A stretch of 64,000 nt of DNA from JBBTSQ01 sp039795895. Lineage in GTDB: Bacteria; Patescibacteriota; Minisyncoccia; Phycocordibacterales; JBAYGS01. Location: assembly GCA_039795895.1 (NCBI GenBank), contig JBDKKW010000001.1:62001-126000 (forward strand), written 5' to 3'. A program made the position numbers and the translations under genes. The notes under the pieces are model-generated. The model ran no database searches. It was not told where the DNA came from and saw nothing but the letters and a program-made list of their open reading frames with translations. This document shows, in pieces, positions 24,301 to 32,105 of this stretch (positions are counted from its first letter, which is position 1; each line of letters begins with the position of its first letter).

Positions 24301-26136
24301 ACCAACTGGACGGTGCTCACGTTTAATCCGCCGATTGTGAACAACTGTTTTGCGGTGACTGCTTCGACTACCAACTCAGGGACTGGGCTACCAAACTTCT
24401 TCCGCCTCGCACTTGCACCAGTGGTACCTCCAGCGTTGCCTAGTTGTCCTGCGACTCCAGGAGTCCTCGCAATCACACCGTCTGGTGTAGATTCTATTTT
24501 GACTTGGGCAACCACCACACCTATCGCTCTTGTGGCTCAATCTGCGACTGATTTGATCAATTGGACCACTATCACAACCAATCACCCAGTAATCAACAAC
24601 TGTTTCTCGGTAACAGCATCGACTACCAACGCAACAAATGGATTGCCAAATAACTTCCGATTGTTTGATACGACACCTGTAGGCGGTGGCGGAGGAGGTA
24701 CACCAACTCCAACGTTGACTGTTGGTCTCGCTATCTCTGGCTCAACCACAACTGCGCCAATCAATAATCTTCCATTTGCATTAACACTTGGCGGTACTGC
24801 AGTTGGTCCAGCATTTCATCAGATCGATTGTACCACTGACGGCACTTACGAATACGCTTCGACTACTCTGCTTTCGTCTTTCATTACTCCAGGCATTTGT
24901 ACTTATACTAATCCTGGTACCTATACAGCGACTGCGCAAGTCGGCCGAAACGGTGCAACGACTACGGCAACTACTGTTATCACTGTGCTTCCTGGAGTCA
25001 CCATCGGCGGACTTTCGATGAGTCTCAATCTCACCGTTTCTCCAAATGCAGGTGTTGCTCCACTCAATAATGTGGGCTTTACTGGTAGTGTCTCGGGTAC
25101 AGCAGTTACTGGAGTGGCAACTACAACCTTTAGCTTCGACTGCTTGAATGACGGTAGTTTTGAATTCTCATCAAGTACCGTGGCAACTTCGATAACGCAG
25201 GCTAATGTGTGTTCGTACACTAATCCGGGTACCTATGTCACTCGACTCTTGGTAGTGCGAAATTCGTTTATGGTGTCTGCGACTACCTCGGTAGTGGTAT
25301 CTCCAATTCCAGCTACACCTCCTCCATCTGGTGGGGGTAATGATCCTGTCCCACCATCATTGGGTGGCGGTGGTCCGATTGGTCTATATGGCACCATCTC
25401 AGCTCCCGGCTCAATCGTCGTTACCAATAGTGGTGGCGGTGGTGGAGGTGCGCCACAACCAGTAGCTACTGGCGCTAGTTGCAGTTACCTCACTGATTAC
25501 CTCCGATCGGATTTTGACAACAACCCTACAGAAGTGGCTAAGCTTCAGGCTTTTTTAAAGGACACAGAGAAGATGGACGTGTCTTTAACAAATGTCTTTG
25601 ATAAACAAACAGAAGATGCAGTGAAGGCCTTCCAGGTGAAATACAGTGCTGATATCCTCACACCGTGGGGTGTGACCGAGCCAACAGGCTACGTCTATAT
25701 TACGACCTTGAAGAAAATCAATGATATCCATTGTGCTGGTCAGAATGGCTATATAGCTGGTCCAACTCCTGATTTTACTCAGTATTATGCTGATTATCAG
25801 GCTGGTACTACGACCGTAAACACACCGTTTGGTAATGTGAATATTGCTTCAACAACCTCGGCGACAACTACACGTCCTTTTGACGGCATCATTGGTAGTG
25901 CAACAAGCACTGTGTCTGATACGCTCGCTGTAGCCACAACAACTGAAAGCTTCTTTGATCAAGGTACAATAATCCGTGGTCAGCAAAATGTCGCCACCGT
26001 TCTCAACGCGATGTCAGATATTGTCCTTTATGTCCTTAATAAAGTTGATGGAGTAATTGTGATACTTATTCTCGCAGCGATGGGATTCTATAGCTGGGTG
26101 TTTGTGAAGAAAGATGGAGAAGAAGCTAAGAAGTAA
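21358..26136 (+). CDS. Giant tandem-repeat surface protein with peptidoglycan-binding module
   Basis: 1,592 residues. An N-terminal signal/anchor helix (about 20-50) is followed by a Gly-rich domain (about 75-290, many GGxGG), two Ig-like repeats (C-A-G-L...SWST...SST..NWT...FRL), three copies of a second beta repeat (starting LVGPL-D / IVGPI), three more Ig-like repeats, two PKD-like repeats (...NPGTYTATAQVGRNGATTTAT), a Gly/Pro linker, a peptidoglycan-binding-like domain (about 1375-1465: KLQAFLKDTEKMDVSLTNVFDKQTEDAVKAFQ) and a C-terminal membrane helix with basic tail. The layout fits an envelope-anchored adhesin. ATG 21358 is preferred to the in-frame GTG 21343. Confidence 0.88.
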   Translation: MAKNNTNQVISTHTTLFGSVFAYVSRLVSPVLLFTIALSFFAPFIPTEVSANHTGILTTATIDSDATWTVPAGITQYTLKIWGAGGNGGNGGALGVQGYNGPGGGGGGGAGAYGEKTITVTPATATVTASIAQDNTATTTVTVGGMVLKLGPGGNGGVGLEYSGGSKKHGIAYGGPGGIGGIVDPASASLFDISQNGANGGDGTPGGYANSMSGYGFPGAGGKGADGYSSLASGGIGGADPSGDQSYSYGNNPGVVGNGFGGGGGGGSGYGGQGALGAHGRLVVEYSTPIPDPVVPPTISCSATAGVLDVAPAGVNTILSWSTNTPTTTILEVSSDLITWLAYPAISTTVGGCYTVTASTTNSLAQANSFRLTATTTVPVVPPTPPVTPSVSCSATAGILSNVPQDALNTVLSWSTNTPASTVLQSSTDFVNWTTSPVTPTVSGGCYSVVASTTSSGGLTNLFRLNAPVVVPPAPVPVTLKDLTLVGPLTDATVPLSTNTQQVSFTLPAVTDVFVVAYANATIPNSVASTITLSLDGTAVDSAVISDAANTGGGTASVATLTAHNSALSAGSHTLTVSFPAPGGMTNGPVKFYVYKLDTAVSQATADMAIVGPIATTTAVTVTNEQKVTFTVPTTSDVIVYGYVNAGIPNSVSAPVKMLLNGVVVDSATISDAAITGGTTRSLFTMVARKTLTAGTYELSTQVPAPGYIQNKAHFYVQYLNPAPTDPSTLSVAGPLVDSAFTTNTQTVSFTLPTASDVAVFSYASVGIPNSVASTITLSLDGTAVDSALISDAAITGGGTYSLASLAVRKMTLSAGTHTASLAFPTSGAFGGAAQFYVYRLQATSTPVVPPVAPTCSVTPGVLSVTPSGANSILTWSTTTPLALVAQSATNLVNWTTITSAHPIVNNCFSVTASTTDATTGLPNNFRLFDTTPIPVIPSATVVTCPATPGVLAITASTTNSILSWASTTPATLVAQSSTDLTNWTVLTFNPPIVNNCFAVTASTTNSGTGLPNFFRLALAPVVPPALPSCPATPGVLAITPSGVDSILTWATTTPIALVAQSATDLINWTTITTNHPVINNCFSVTASTTNATNGLPNNFRLFDTTPVGGGGGGTPTPTLTVGLAISGSTTTAPINNLPFALTLGGTAVGPAFHQIDCTTDGTYEYASTTLLSSFITPGICTYTNPGTYTATAQVGRNGATTTATTVITVLPGVTIGGLSMSLNLTVSPNAGVAPLNNVGFTGSVSGTAVTGVATTTFSFDCLNDGSFEFSSSTVATSITQANVCSYTNPGTYVTRLLVVRNSFMVSATTSVVVSPIPATPPPSGGGNDPVPPSLGGGGPIGLYGTISAPGSIVVTNSGGGGGGAPQPVATGASCSYLTDYLRSDFDNNPTEVAKLQAFLKDTEKMDVSLTNVFDKQTEDAVKAFQVKYSADILTPWGVTEPTGYVYITTLKKINDIHCAGQNGYIAGPTPDFTQYYADYQAGTTTVNTPFGNVNIASTTSATTTRPFDGIIGSATSTVSDTLAVATTTESFFDQGTIIRGQQNVATVLNAMSDIVLYVLNKVDGVIVILILAAMGFYSWVFVKKDGEEAKK

Positions 26137-26223
26137 TTAGATATTAGTTTTTAGTTTAGGGAGAAGGAGAAGATTTTTGAATTCGCGGATTGTTTGTTGT
26201 GGGTTGTGTGTTATTCTTTGTGT

Positions 26224-27255
26224 ATGTCCCACGTTTCTCTCTACCGAAAATATCGTCCACAAATTTTCGACGAAGTCATTGGTCAAGAAGCTGTTGTGAA
26301 AGCACTTGAAGGTGCGCTTGCGAGCAAGGCAATTTCTCACGCCTATCTTTTTTGTGGATCTCGAGGTACGGGCAAGACTTCGATTGCGCGTATCTTTGCT
26401 CGAGCACTTGGCACCACTACCAATGATTTGGTAGAAATCGACGCTGCTTCAAATCGTGGTATCGACGACATTCGAGAACTTCGCGAAGCGGTCCACACCC
26501 TTCCGTTTGAGTCACCGTATAAGATTTATATTATCGATGAGGTGCATATGCTCACCAAAGAGGCGTTCAATGCACTCTTGAAGACTCTCGAGGAACCTCC
26601 GAAGCACGCTATCTTTATCTTGGCGACGACTGAGTATGACAAACTACCTGAGACTGTGGTGTCGCGTTGCCAGCTTTTCACTTTTAAAAAGCCTTCTCGA
26701 GAAACCCTCAAAGAGATGGTGCTTTCGGTTGCTAAAAAAGAGGGAAGAGACATTGACCCAGCGGGGGCGGATTTGATTGCACTCTTGGGAGACGGATCGT
26801 TCCGCGACACGCACGGTATTTTGGAAAAAGTATTGAGTGGAGAGAAAGGTAAAAAGATTTCACTCGAGATTGTAGAGTTGGCAACTGGTGCTCCGCGACA
26901 CACACTCGTGATGGATTTTTGTGCTTCGCTGGTAAAAAAAGATGCTCCGGCAGGCTTGGCGTTGATTCATAAAGCATCCGAGCAAGGCGTGGATATGAAA
27001 GTGTTTTTGTCTTTGGTACTTGAAAAACTACGTTTTGCGCTACTCCTCCTCCACGCTCCCGATATGGAAAAATATATCAAAGGCTGTGTGTCGGCTGATG
27101 AATTTACCGCCCTCCAATCTCTCGGTAAAAATCCCGGCCTCACCCCAGCTATTTTGACTCATCTTCTTTCCGTCTACGACGCTCTTGCGAGCGCGCATAT
27201 TCCGACGCTACCCCTAGAATTAGCAACTATCAGTATTTCGGGAGCGGGGAAGTAA
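26224..27255 (+). CDS. dnaX: DNA polymerase III gamma/tau-type subunit, short form
   Basis: 343 residues. Clamp-loader ATPase: YRKYRP start, Walker A GSRGTGKTS (about 47-55), Walker B IIDEVHML, sensor/SRC-like regions and domain III, but no tau extension. The zinc-binding Cys4 module normally between Walker A and the IDAASN segment is missing: ARALGTTTNDLVEIDAASN runs straight through. TATTCT (26212-26217) ends 6 nt before the ATG, so the mRNA is probably leaderless; the earlier in-frame start at 26194 lies upstream of this -10. Followed by tRNA-Gln on the opposite strand. Confidence 0.93.
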   Translation: MSHVSLYRKYRPQIFDEVIGQEAVVKALEGALASKAISHAYLFCGSRGTGKTSIARIFARALGTTTNDLVEIDAASNRGIDDIRELREAVHTLPFESPYKIYIIDEVHMLTKEAFNALLKTLEEPPKHAIFILATTEYDKLPETVVSRCQLFTFKKPSRETLKEMVLSVAKKEGRDIDPAGADLIALLGDGSFRDTHGILEKVLSGEKGKKISLEIVELATGAPRHTLVMDFCASLVKKDAPAGLALIHKASEQGVDMKVFLSLVLEKLRFALLLLHAPDMEKYIKGCVSADEFTALQSLGKNPGLTPAILTHLLSVYDALASAHIPTLPLELATISISGAGK

Positions 27256-27260
27256 TTATT

Positions 27261-27334
27261 TGGCTGCCGGACTTGGAATCGAACCAAAATTAGAAGCTTC
27301 AAAGGCTCCTGTCCTACCATTAGACGATCCGGCA
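27261..27334 (-). tRNA. tRNA-Gln (anticodon TTG)
   Basis: 74 nt including an encoded CCA, unlike the other two tRNAs here. The acceptor stem TGCCGGA pairs with TCCGGCA, with discriminator G. The anticodon stem GGAGC/GCTTC encloses CTTTGAA with TTG. The T loop is GTTCGATTC. The U1-A72 pair is typical of tRNA-Gln. Confidence 0.92.
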
Positions 27335-27400
27335 ATATATTAAACTTTTAACTTAACTTACTCACCTTATCTATCCAATCACGCTCGGGGGCGGTACTTG

Positions 27401-27468
27401 CTGTTTACAAATCAATCGGATTACCTCTTGAGTAAACAGGTTGCCTACCATTAGACGATCCGGCAATA
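27401..27468. repeat. Partial tRNA-Gln copy next to a hairpin
   Basis: 27444-27468 repeats exactly the 25 nt at 27313-27337, i.e. the 5' 22 nt of tRNA-Gln plus 3 flanking bases. The rest of the tRNA is absent. Beside it CTGTTTAC (27401-27408) pairs with GTAAACAG (27432-27439). Confidence 0.75.
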
Positions 27469-27540
27469 CAGCCTTTTATAACATAAAACTGATCAAAAAC
27501 AAAGCAGGTATACTTTCGAAATGGCTCGGTGTGTGATTTA

Positions 27541-27810
27541 ATGAATAAGAACTATTCTATGATCAAAAAGGGTCTTGTCGACGGGACGGTGCATACAATG
27601 CCAAAAGATTTGCGAAAGGCGATTGTTTTGGTGCCTCTGGCACAAACAACCTGGGAACAGACTACTCCGCTCGCGCGCAACGAGTGGATTTGTTGGGTGA
27701 CGTCTGGTAAAAAAACGGAGACGAGAAATATTCGCATAGAAAAAGCAATTTCAAAGCTCGCGAGTGGGATGCGTCGGCCGTGTTGCTGGGAGGGATGTCC
27801 GCATCGCTAA
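27541..27810 (+). CDS. YdeI/OmpD-associated-like small protein
   Basis: 89 residues from ATG 27541. The C-terminal half (RNEWICWV, TRNIRIEKAISKLASGMRRPCCWEGCPHR) matches the tail of the YdeI/OmpD-associated family, often annotated as bacteriocin protection; biochemical function is not established. The N-terminal segment (LVDGTVHTMPKDLRKAI) fits the family too. The end PCCWxGCPHR holds three Cys and one His that could bind a metal. Longer alternatives use GTG/TTG-type codons and are less likely. Confidence 0.75.
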   Translation: MNKNYSMIKKGLVDGTVHTMPKDLRKAIVLVPLAQTTWEQTTPLARNEWICWVTSGKKTETRNIRIEKAISKLASGMRRPCCWEGCPHR

Positions 27811-27902
27811 AGCTCACGTAGAACAAAAGACTCGGGGTAACGTCGATCTTGAGGCGGTTAGGTTTGTTCACAATTATTTAAGGGCAGGTTATCATATATG
27901 TT

Positions 27903-28949
27903 ATGAAATTTAATCCTGATGCATTGGCTAGACAAGAAAGTGGAAGTAGAGAGATGATCAATCTGTTTCCTATGGCTCGTGAACTTTTTGCCTTTGCGCA
28001 AGAGGAGTTGTCTGAAATGAGTTTTAGTATTTATACCGATCCTCAATATCGAAAGGATACTAATAAGATTGTTGAATTGCCGGATAAGTTTGCGCCACTG
28101 GTGGCTGAGTATCCAGGGAAATATTATGTGGTGGGCTATGAAAATCGTTTGGATAAATATTATGCACAAGGAACTCGGAAGCGTTATGTAAGACTATCTT
28201 CGTCTCCGTATCAGTATGATTCAGATGAAATGCTTCGAGAAATTACACTTGAGGAATACGCACCATCAGAAGGTAAAGGTAATGCACTCTTTGTTACGGT
28301 GTCGAACTCGGTGAATGAAAAAAGTGTACTCAATTTAAATACCGCACGGGGTCAAGATGTTGATCAGCCACATGGTTCCGCACGAGTGACGTACGAGGTG
28401 GATTCACAGGGTAATAAAAAACCGAAGGAGTCTCGTTTTTCAAGATTGGATGAGGGGTTGCTTTCTTGGCATAATGAGCAAAAGCCTATCCGGTGGGTTA
28501 GGAATCTGGATATCGAACGAGGAATAGGAAAGAGCTCACAGATTACATATGAAGATATGTATTTGATCGGGAGAGATGCGCATGGACTTACAGAGGAGCA
28601 AACGAAGGTTCGTACGCATATTACCGAGTCGGATGAGGGTGAGGTGTCGATGTTGATCGAGATTGGTTTGGGAGCTTTGAATTCGGCTAAGACGCTATTT
28701 GAAAGTGAAGATAAGGCGGTTAAGGTGGTGGAACATTCACCAGAGGGGATGCGCGCTCTCAAGAATCAAATGGAAATTTTACAACAAGATCCGAATTATG
28801 CATTTTTATTTGAAAAACATGTGGATCAGGAACAGGTAATGGCGCTGATGCGAGCGCGAATCAAGATGCTTGAAGATGATTGGAATAAAAAGCAGTCGGT
28901 TATGGGCGCCAGTCAGATTGCGGATGCTGAAGATGCTTTGTTGGAGTGA
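27903..28949 (+). CDS. Unknown protein, cytosolic
   Basis: 348 residues, charged, without signal peptide or membrane helix. There are no motifs I recognise. The middle contains regular charged stretches (SRFSRLDEGLLSWHNEQKPIRWVRNLDIERGIG) and the C-terminal 80 residues look helical (MRALKNQMEILQQ ... MALMRARIKMLEDDWNKK), perhaps a coiled coil for oligomerisation. TATCAT (27890-27895) lies 7 nt before the ATG, the leaderless pattern. Upstream of the NADAR and Nudix genes, but with a 84-nt gap and separate -10. Confidence 0.6.
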   Translation: MKFNPDALARQESGSREMINLFPMARELFAFAQEELSEMSFSIYTDPQYRKDTNKIVELPDKFAPLVAEYPGKYYVVGYENRLDKYYAQGTRKRYVRLSSSPYQYDSDEMLREITLEEYAPSEGKGNALFVTVSNSVNEKSVLNLNTARGQDVDQPHGSARVTYEVDSQGNKKPKESRFSRLDEGLLSWHNEQKPIRWVRNLDIERGIGKSSQITYEDMYLIGRDAHGLTEEQTKVRTHITESDEGEVSMLIEIGLGALNSAKTLFESEDKAVKVVEHSPEGMRALKNQMEILQQDPNYAFLFEKHVDQEQVMALMRARIKMLEDDWNKKQSVMGASQIADAEDALLE

Positions 28950-29033
28950 TTTTTGTAGTATACCTCATTTTTTGAACTTTTTATTATTTTGTTATTACCT
29001 TTAGTTTGGGATATTTTCTGCTACACTATTTGT

Positions 29034-29594
29034 ATGACAGAAAAAATCCTCTTTGATGAACAAGGGCTAACACACGGAACACCATATGTAAAAGGTCAGT
29101 GGGAAAAGATTGCTACGCATACCGAAAAAGAGATAAAGGGGTTTTTCGGACCGTATCGATTTTTGAGCAACTTTGGAAAAGCGGTGGTCTTTCTTGATGG
29201 AGATGAATACGCGACTGTTGAAAACGCGTATCAGGCAGCGAAGTACAAAAAAGAATCTCGAGACTTTTTGAAAACTTGTCCTGCAAAGCAAGCCATTATC
29301 TTTACTCGAGCACACCCAATGGACGCTTACTCGCAAGAGGAGTGGGATGGTGTGAAGCTTGGGATTATGCGAGGACTTTTAGAACAAAAATTTGATGCGA
29401 CTCTAAATCCAGAAAATCACGCAAAACTATTGGGAACCGGTGACGAATATCTAGAGGAGACCAACTACTGGGGTGATAAGTATTGGGGAGTGAGTAAGAG
29501 CGATGCAGGCGAAGAGGGTGTGGGTGAGAATAATTTGGGTAAATCGCTGATGGCGATTCGAGATGGTTTTGTAAAGAAGTCCGAAGGGGTATAA
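29034..29594 (+). CDS. NADAR/YbiA-like family protein
   Basis: 186 residues. Family features are GFFGPYRFLSNF, the ENAYQAAKY helix, KLGIMRGLLEQKF, YWGDKYWGV and the closing GENNLGKSLMAIR. The family comprises N-glycosidases acting on riboflavin-pathway intermediates (YbiA) or ADP-ribosylated substrates (NADAR); which substrate applies here is unknown. TACACT (29022-29027) lies 6 nt before ATG 29034, which supports that start over 28989. The Nudix gene begins 9 nt after the stop. Confidence 0.85.
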   Translation: MTEKILFDEQGLTHGTPYVKGQWEKIATHTEKEIKGFFGPYRFLSNFGKAVVFLDGDEYATVENAYQAAKYKKESRDFLKTCPAKQAIIFTRAHPMDAYSQEEWDGVKLGIMRGLLEQKFDATLNPENHAKLLGTGDEYLEETNYWGDKYWGVSKSDAGEEGVGENNLGKSLMAIRDGFVKKSEGV

Positions 29595-29603
29595 TCGCAA
29601 GAT

Positions 29604-30038
29604 ATGATTTCCAAGACTCCGCTTACAGGATTTAAGAAAAAGTTTGATGTGGTCAGCGCTTTTGTGGAGCACGAGGAAAAGATTTTGCTTTTGCATCGCC
29701 AAGATCATAAGCCTCAGGGTGATATGTGGTGCGCCCCGGGAGGCAAGGTGGATGTGGGTGAAAGCTTACTCGGGGCTGTGGCCCGTGAGATAGCAGAGGA
29801 GGTTGGTGTATTTTTGGCACCAGAGCAGTATCACTTTTTTGAAAGTTATTACGTACGATTTCCCGAGTTTGATTTTATGTATCATGTGTACCGGGTGGTT
29901 TTAGGAAGCGAACCAAAGCTTGCTCTAAATCTCTCGGAGCATAAAGATTTTCAGTGGGTAAGACCTATAGATGCTTTGAAGTTGAATTTAATTCAAGATG
30001 AGGATGCGTGTATCAAGTGGGCGTACGGGATTAAATAA
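29604..30038 (+). CDS. Nudix hydrolase
   Basis: 144 residues with a complete Nudix box: GGKVDVGESLLGAVAREIAEEVGV (G-x5-E-x7-REUxEExGU). It would hydrolyse a nucleoside diphosphate linked to another group; the substrate is not predictable. It directly follows the NADAR gene, and TATAAT (29590-29595) overlapping the end of that gene lies 8 nt before its ATG, so it can be transcribed on its own as a leaderless mRNA. Confidence 0.9.
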   Translation: MISKTPLTGFKKKFDVVSAFVEHEEKILLLHRQDHKPQGDMWCAPGGKVDVGESLLGAVAREIAEEVGVFLAPEQYHFFESYYVRFPEFDFMYHVYRVVLGSEPKLALNLSEHKDFQWVRPIDALKLNLIQDEDACIKWAYGIK

Positions 30039-30122
30039 AAAGACGATTTAGAAATACTTGTACGTATCTATTTGTACCATTCACCTGTACAATTACCTTA
30101 TTACTCATTAACTCAACGGACT

Positions 30123-30182
30123 ATGGCGAAAGGAAACAACGCACATCGAAAGGAGACAAAAAAGCCAAAGAAGGTGAAGTAG
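30123..30182 (+). CDS. Tiny basic protein (19 residues)
   Basis: MAKGNNAHRKETKKPKKVK, then TAG. It is far below normal gene-calling limits, but the composition (8 Lys/Arg of 19) and the MAKGxNAxxK start resemble very small basic proteins seen in many bacteria. It could bind RNA or the ribosome. No Shine-Dalgarno. Followed after 67 nt by a second small basic protein that also begins MAK. Confidence 0.55.
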   Translation: MAKGNNAHRKETKKPKKVK

Positions 30183-30249
30183 TCTGAAAAAATGGGTGGA
30201 AAAGAATTTTGAAATAATCTAACTAGGGCCTCATACGTCCACAAATACT

Positions 30250-30360
30250 ATGGCAAAGAGAATGGCACACGACATCAAGAATAAAACGTCGCGATCAAAG
30301 AAGACTGCAAAACGACGGGCAATCAGTAAGGCTCGAAAGGAGGCGCATAAGAAGAAGTAG
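30250..30360 (+). CDS. Small highly basic protein (36 residues)
   Basis: MAKRMAHDIKNKTSRS then KKTAKRRAISKARKEAHKKK. About 45% Lys/Arg, no hydrophobic core, so probably a nucleic-acid- or ribosome-associated peptide. No family is assigned. It ends in TAG at 30360 and is followed about 60 nt later by a strong terminator, which supports real transcription of this interval together with the 19-residue gene upstream. Confidence 0.55.
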   Translation: MAKRMAHDIKNKTSRSKKTAKRRAISKARKEAHKKK

Positions 30361-30418
30361 GGAATAGTAGAATAATAAAATAAGCGAATAGCAAAGTGGA
30401 GCGGAGCGGGAAGAGGAG

Positions 30419-30451
30419 AAAAGCGGGGCGAGCGAAGCTCGCCCCGCTTTT
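30419..30451 (+). terminator. Terminator
   Basis: AAAAGCGGGGCGAGC/GCTCGCCCCGCTTTT with loop GAA. Confidence 0.9.
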
Positions 30452-30495
30452 CGACGTATCTGTCGTGTTGTGGTTTTCTATACTTCAGTATTACT

Positions 30496-31587
30496 ATGTT
30501 TGCCTCGCTACACAATTTCTTTGCTCGATTTGAGCGTCCGATTTCTTCTTTTTCACTCGTGGGAGGATTCGTTTTTGATGCATTAACCCTCAAGCGCGTT
30601 GATACACTTTGGGAAAATGTGTGGGTGGTCGTACATTTGTTGATTGTGGCGACTTGTATCCTGCTCATCAATCGTATGGATACTACCGGAGACAGTGAGC
30701 ATGATTTGTCGAAAAGTTTGTTTTGGATGGTCAACGTTCTCCAATTCTTTTTCGGAGGTCTTCTTTCTACCTACCTCGTCTTTTATTTCAGAAGCTCAGC
30801 GCTCTCGGTCAGTTGGCCATTTATTCTTATTCTCACATTGGCATTTATCGCCAATGAACGATTCAAGCGTCATTATGTACGAGTCGGATTTCAAGTGAGT
30901 CTTTTCTTTTTGTCGCTCTTTTCGTACACCATCATCGAGACACCAGTAGTGCTTCATGAAATGGGGGCGCAGATATTTATCGTCTCTGGGGCAGTCGCGC
31001 TCAGTATTATGTTTGTCTTCTTATATTTGTTGCGTCTCACTAGTCTGCGAAAATTTAGCCAGAGTAGTAGTGTTGTGTTCGGAGGAATTTTGGGTACGTT
31101 TCTTGTGGTTAATCTTTTGTATTTCACCAATTTGATTCCACCGGTACCGCTTGCACTCAAAGATGCGGGTATCTATCACTCAATTGTGCGAGATGATTAT
31201 GGTAATTATCTCGTCACCGCTGAAGATAGTGATCCCTGGACGGATGCGTTTACCTTGTACGATGTCGTGCACCAAGGGCCGAGCAACCCGATTTATGCCT
31301 ACAGTGCTGTCTTTTCTCCGACCGCCTTCAATTTCACAGTGATCCATGATTGGCAACAGTATGACGAAGCGACCCATACGTGGATCTCACGTTCACAGGC
31401 TGAACTGCCAGTGATCGGTGGGCGTGATGGTGGGTATCGTACCTACTCACACCAGATGGATGTTGCGGAAGGGAAGTGGCGAGTCAATGTGGAGACACAT
31501 ACCGGCGCCGTCATCGGACGATTATATTTTATGGTAGTGAAGACACCAGCAGAGCCGACGGTTCACACGGAGATTAAGAGTAAGTAA
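30496..31587 (+). CDS. Multi-pass membrane protein with DUF2914-like C-terminal domain
   Basis: 363 residues. About six to seven hydrophobic helices occupy residues 20-225. The C-terminal 110 residues form a soluble beta domain with the DUF2914 look (VFSPTAFNFTVIHDWQQYDEATHTWI ... GKWRVNVETHTGAVIGRLYF). Function unknown. TATACT (30479-30484) lies 11 nt before the ATG. Followed by a very strong bidirectional terminator. The DUF assignment rests on remembered pattern and is moderately sure. Confidence 0.75.
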   Translation: MFASLHNFFARFERPISSFSLVGGFVFDALTLKRVDTLWENVWVVVHLLIVATCILLINRMDTTGDSEHDLSKSLFWMVNVLQFFFGGLLSTYLVFYFRSSALSVSWPFILILTLAFIANERFKRHYVRVGFQVSLFFLSLFSYTIIETPVVLHEMGAQIFIVSGAVALSIMFVFLYLLRLTSLRKFSQSSSVVFGGILGTFLVVNLLYFTNLIPPVPLALKDAGIYHSIVRDDYGNYLVTAEDSDPWTDAFTLYDVVHQGPSNPIYAYSAVFSPTAFNFTVIHDWQQYDEATHTWISRSQAELPVIGGRDGGYRTYSHQMDVAEGKWRVNVETHTGAVIGRLYFMVVKTPAEPTVHTEIKSK

Positions 31588-31593
31588 AAATGA

Positions 31594-31637
31594 AAAAAGC
31601 CCCCGATTTTGCTCTCGCAAAATCGGGGGCTTTTTCT
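31594..31637. terminator. Bidirectional terminator
   Basis: A 19-bp perfect stem (arm starts AAAAAGCCCCCGATTTTGC) between convergent genes, with A and T runs at the ends. Confidence 0.92.
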
Positions 31638-31890
31638 ACACTCGGGGTTTCGGAGGAAGATGTTTGTTTAGTCTAAATCGAACTTGCACCACATCGGTCG
31701 CAATCACTTTGTCTCCAAGCACGGCTTTTTTACCGTTGATAAAGACCGCACCCTTTTCGATAAGGGTGTCGGCTTCTCGACGACCAGTCGCCTCTTTTTT
31801 AAAGGCGAGATATTTGTTGATGCGCATGGGGAAGACGGCAGGGGAGACTGCGGGATGTTTGGCGTCAGTTGTGTATTTGGGCTGTTGCAT
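31636..31890 (-). CDS. S4-domain RNA-binding protein
   Basis: 84 residues from ATG 31890. The S4 motif is RINKYLA..KEATGRREADTLIEKGAVFINGKKAVLGDKV, the RNA-binding module of pseudouridine synthases RluB/E/F and of small ribosome-rescue factors. There is no catalytic domain, so it is a stand-alone S4 protein of the RqcP/Hsp15 size class; the exact role is inferred only. I preferred ATG 31890 to 31935, since the -10 TAATAT (31912-31907) lies between them. Leader about 10 nt. Confidence 0.8.
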   Translation of the reverse strand: MQQPKYTTDAKHPAVSPAVFPMRINKYLAFKKEATGRREADTLIEKGAVFINGKKAVLGDKVIATDVVQVRFRLNKHLPPKPRV

Positions 31891-31906
31891 AGAAGTTGGT
31901 GTGTTG

Positions 31907-31935
31907 ATATTACATTTATTTCTATATTCTGTCAA
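31907..31935 (-). promoter_or_regulatory. Promoter of the S4 gene
   Basis: Minus strand: TTGACA (31935-31930), 17-bp spacer, TAATAT (31912-31907). Confidence 0.75.
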
Positions 31936-32105
31936 TCACTGAGTTTCTCGAGGGAGATATTTGACTATATTGCAATTATATATTCCAGTATTTATCCCCT
32001 ATTGACCAATTATTAATAAGTGTATAAGATACACTTTAGATAGTATTCAGAAGTAGTTCTTTGAAAGTTGTATATACTATCCCAACCAAAGAAAGGAAAA
32101 CTAGT

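Noticed and set aside
27261..27473. A second complete tRNA at 27444-27465
   Set aside because: Only the first 22 nt match; no matching TCCGGCA 3' strand, T arm or anticodon arm follows.
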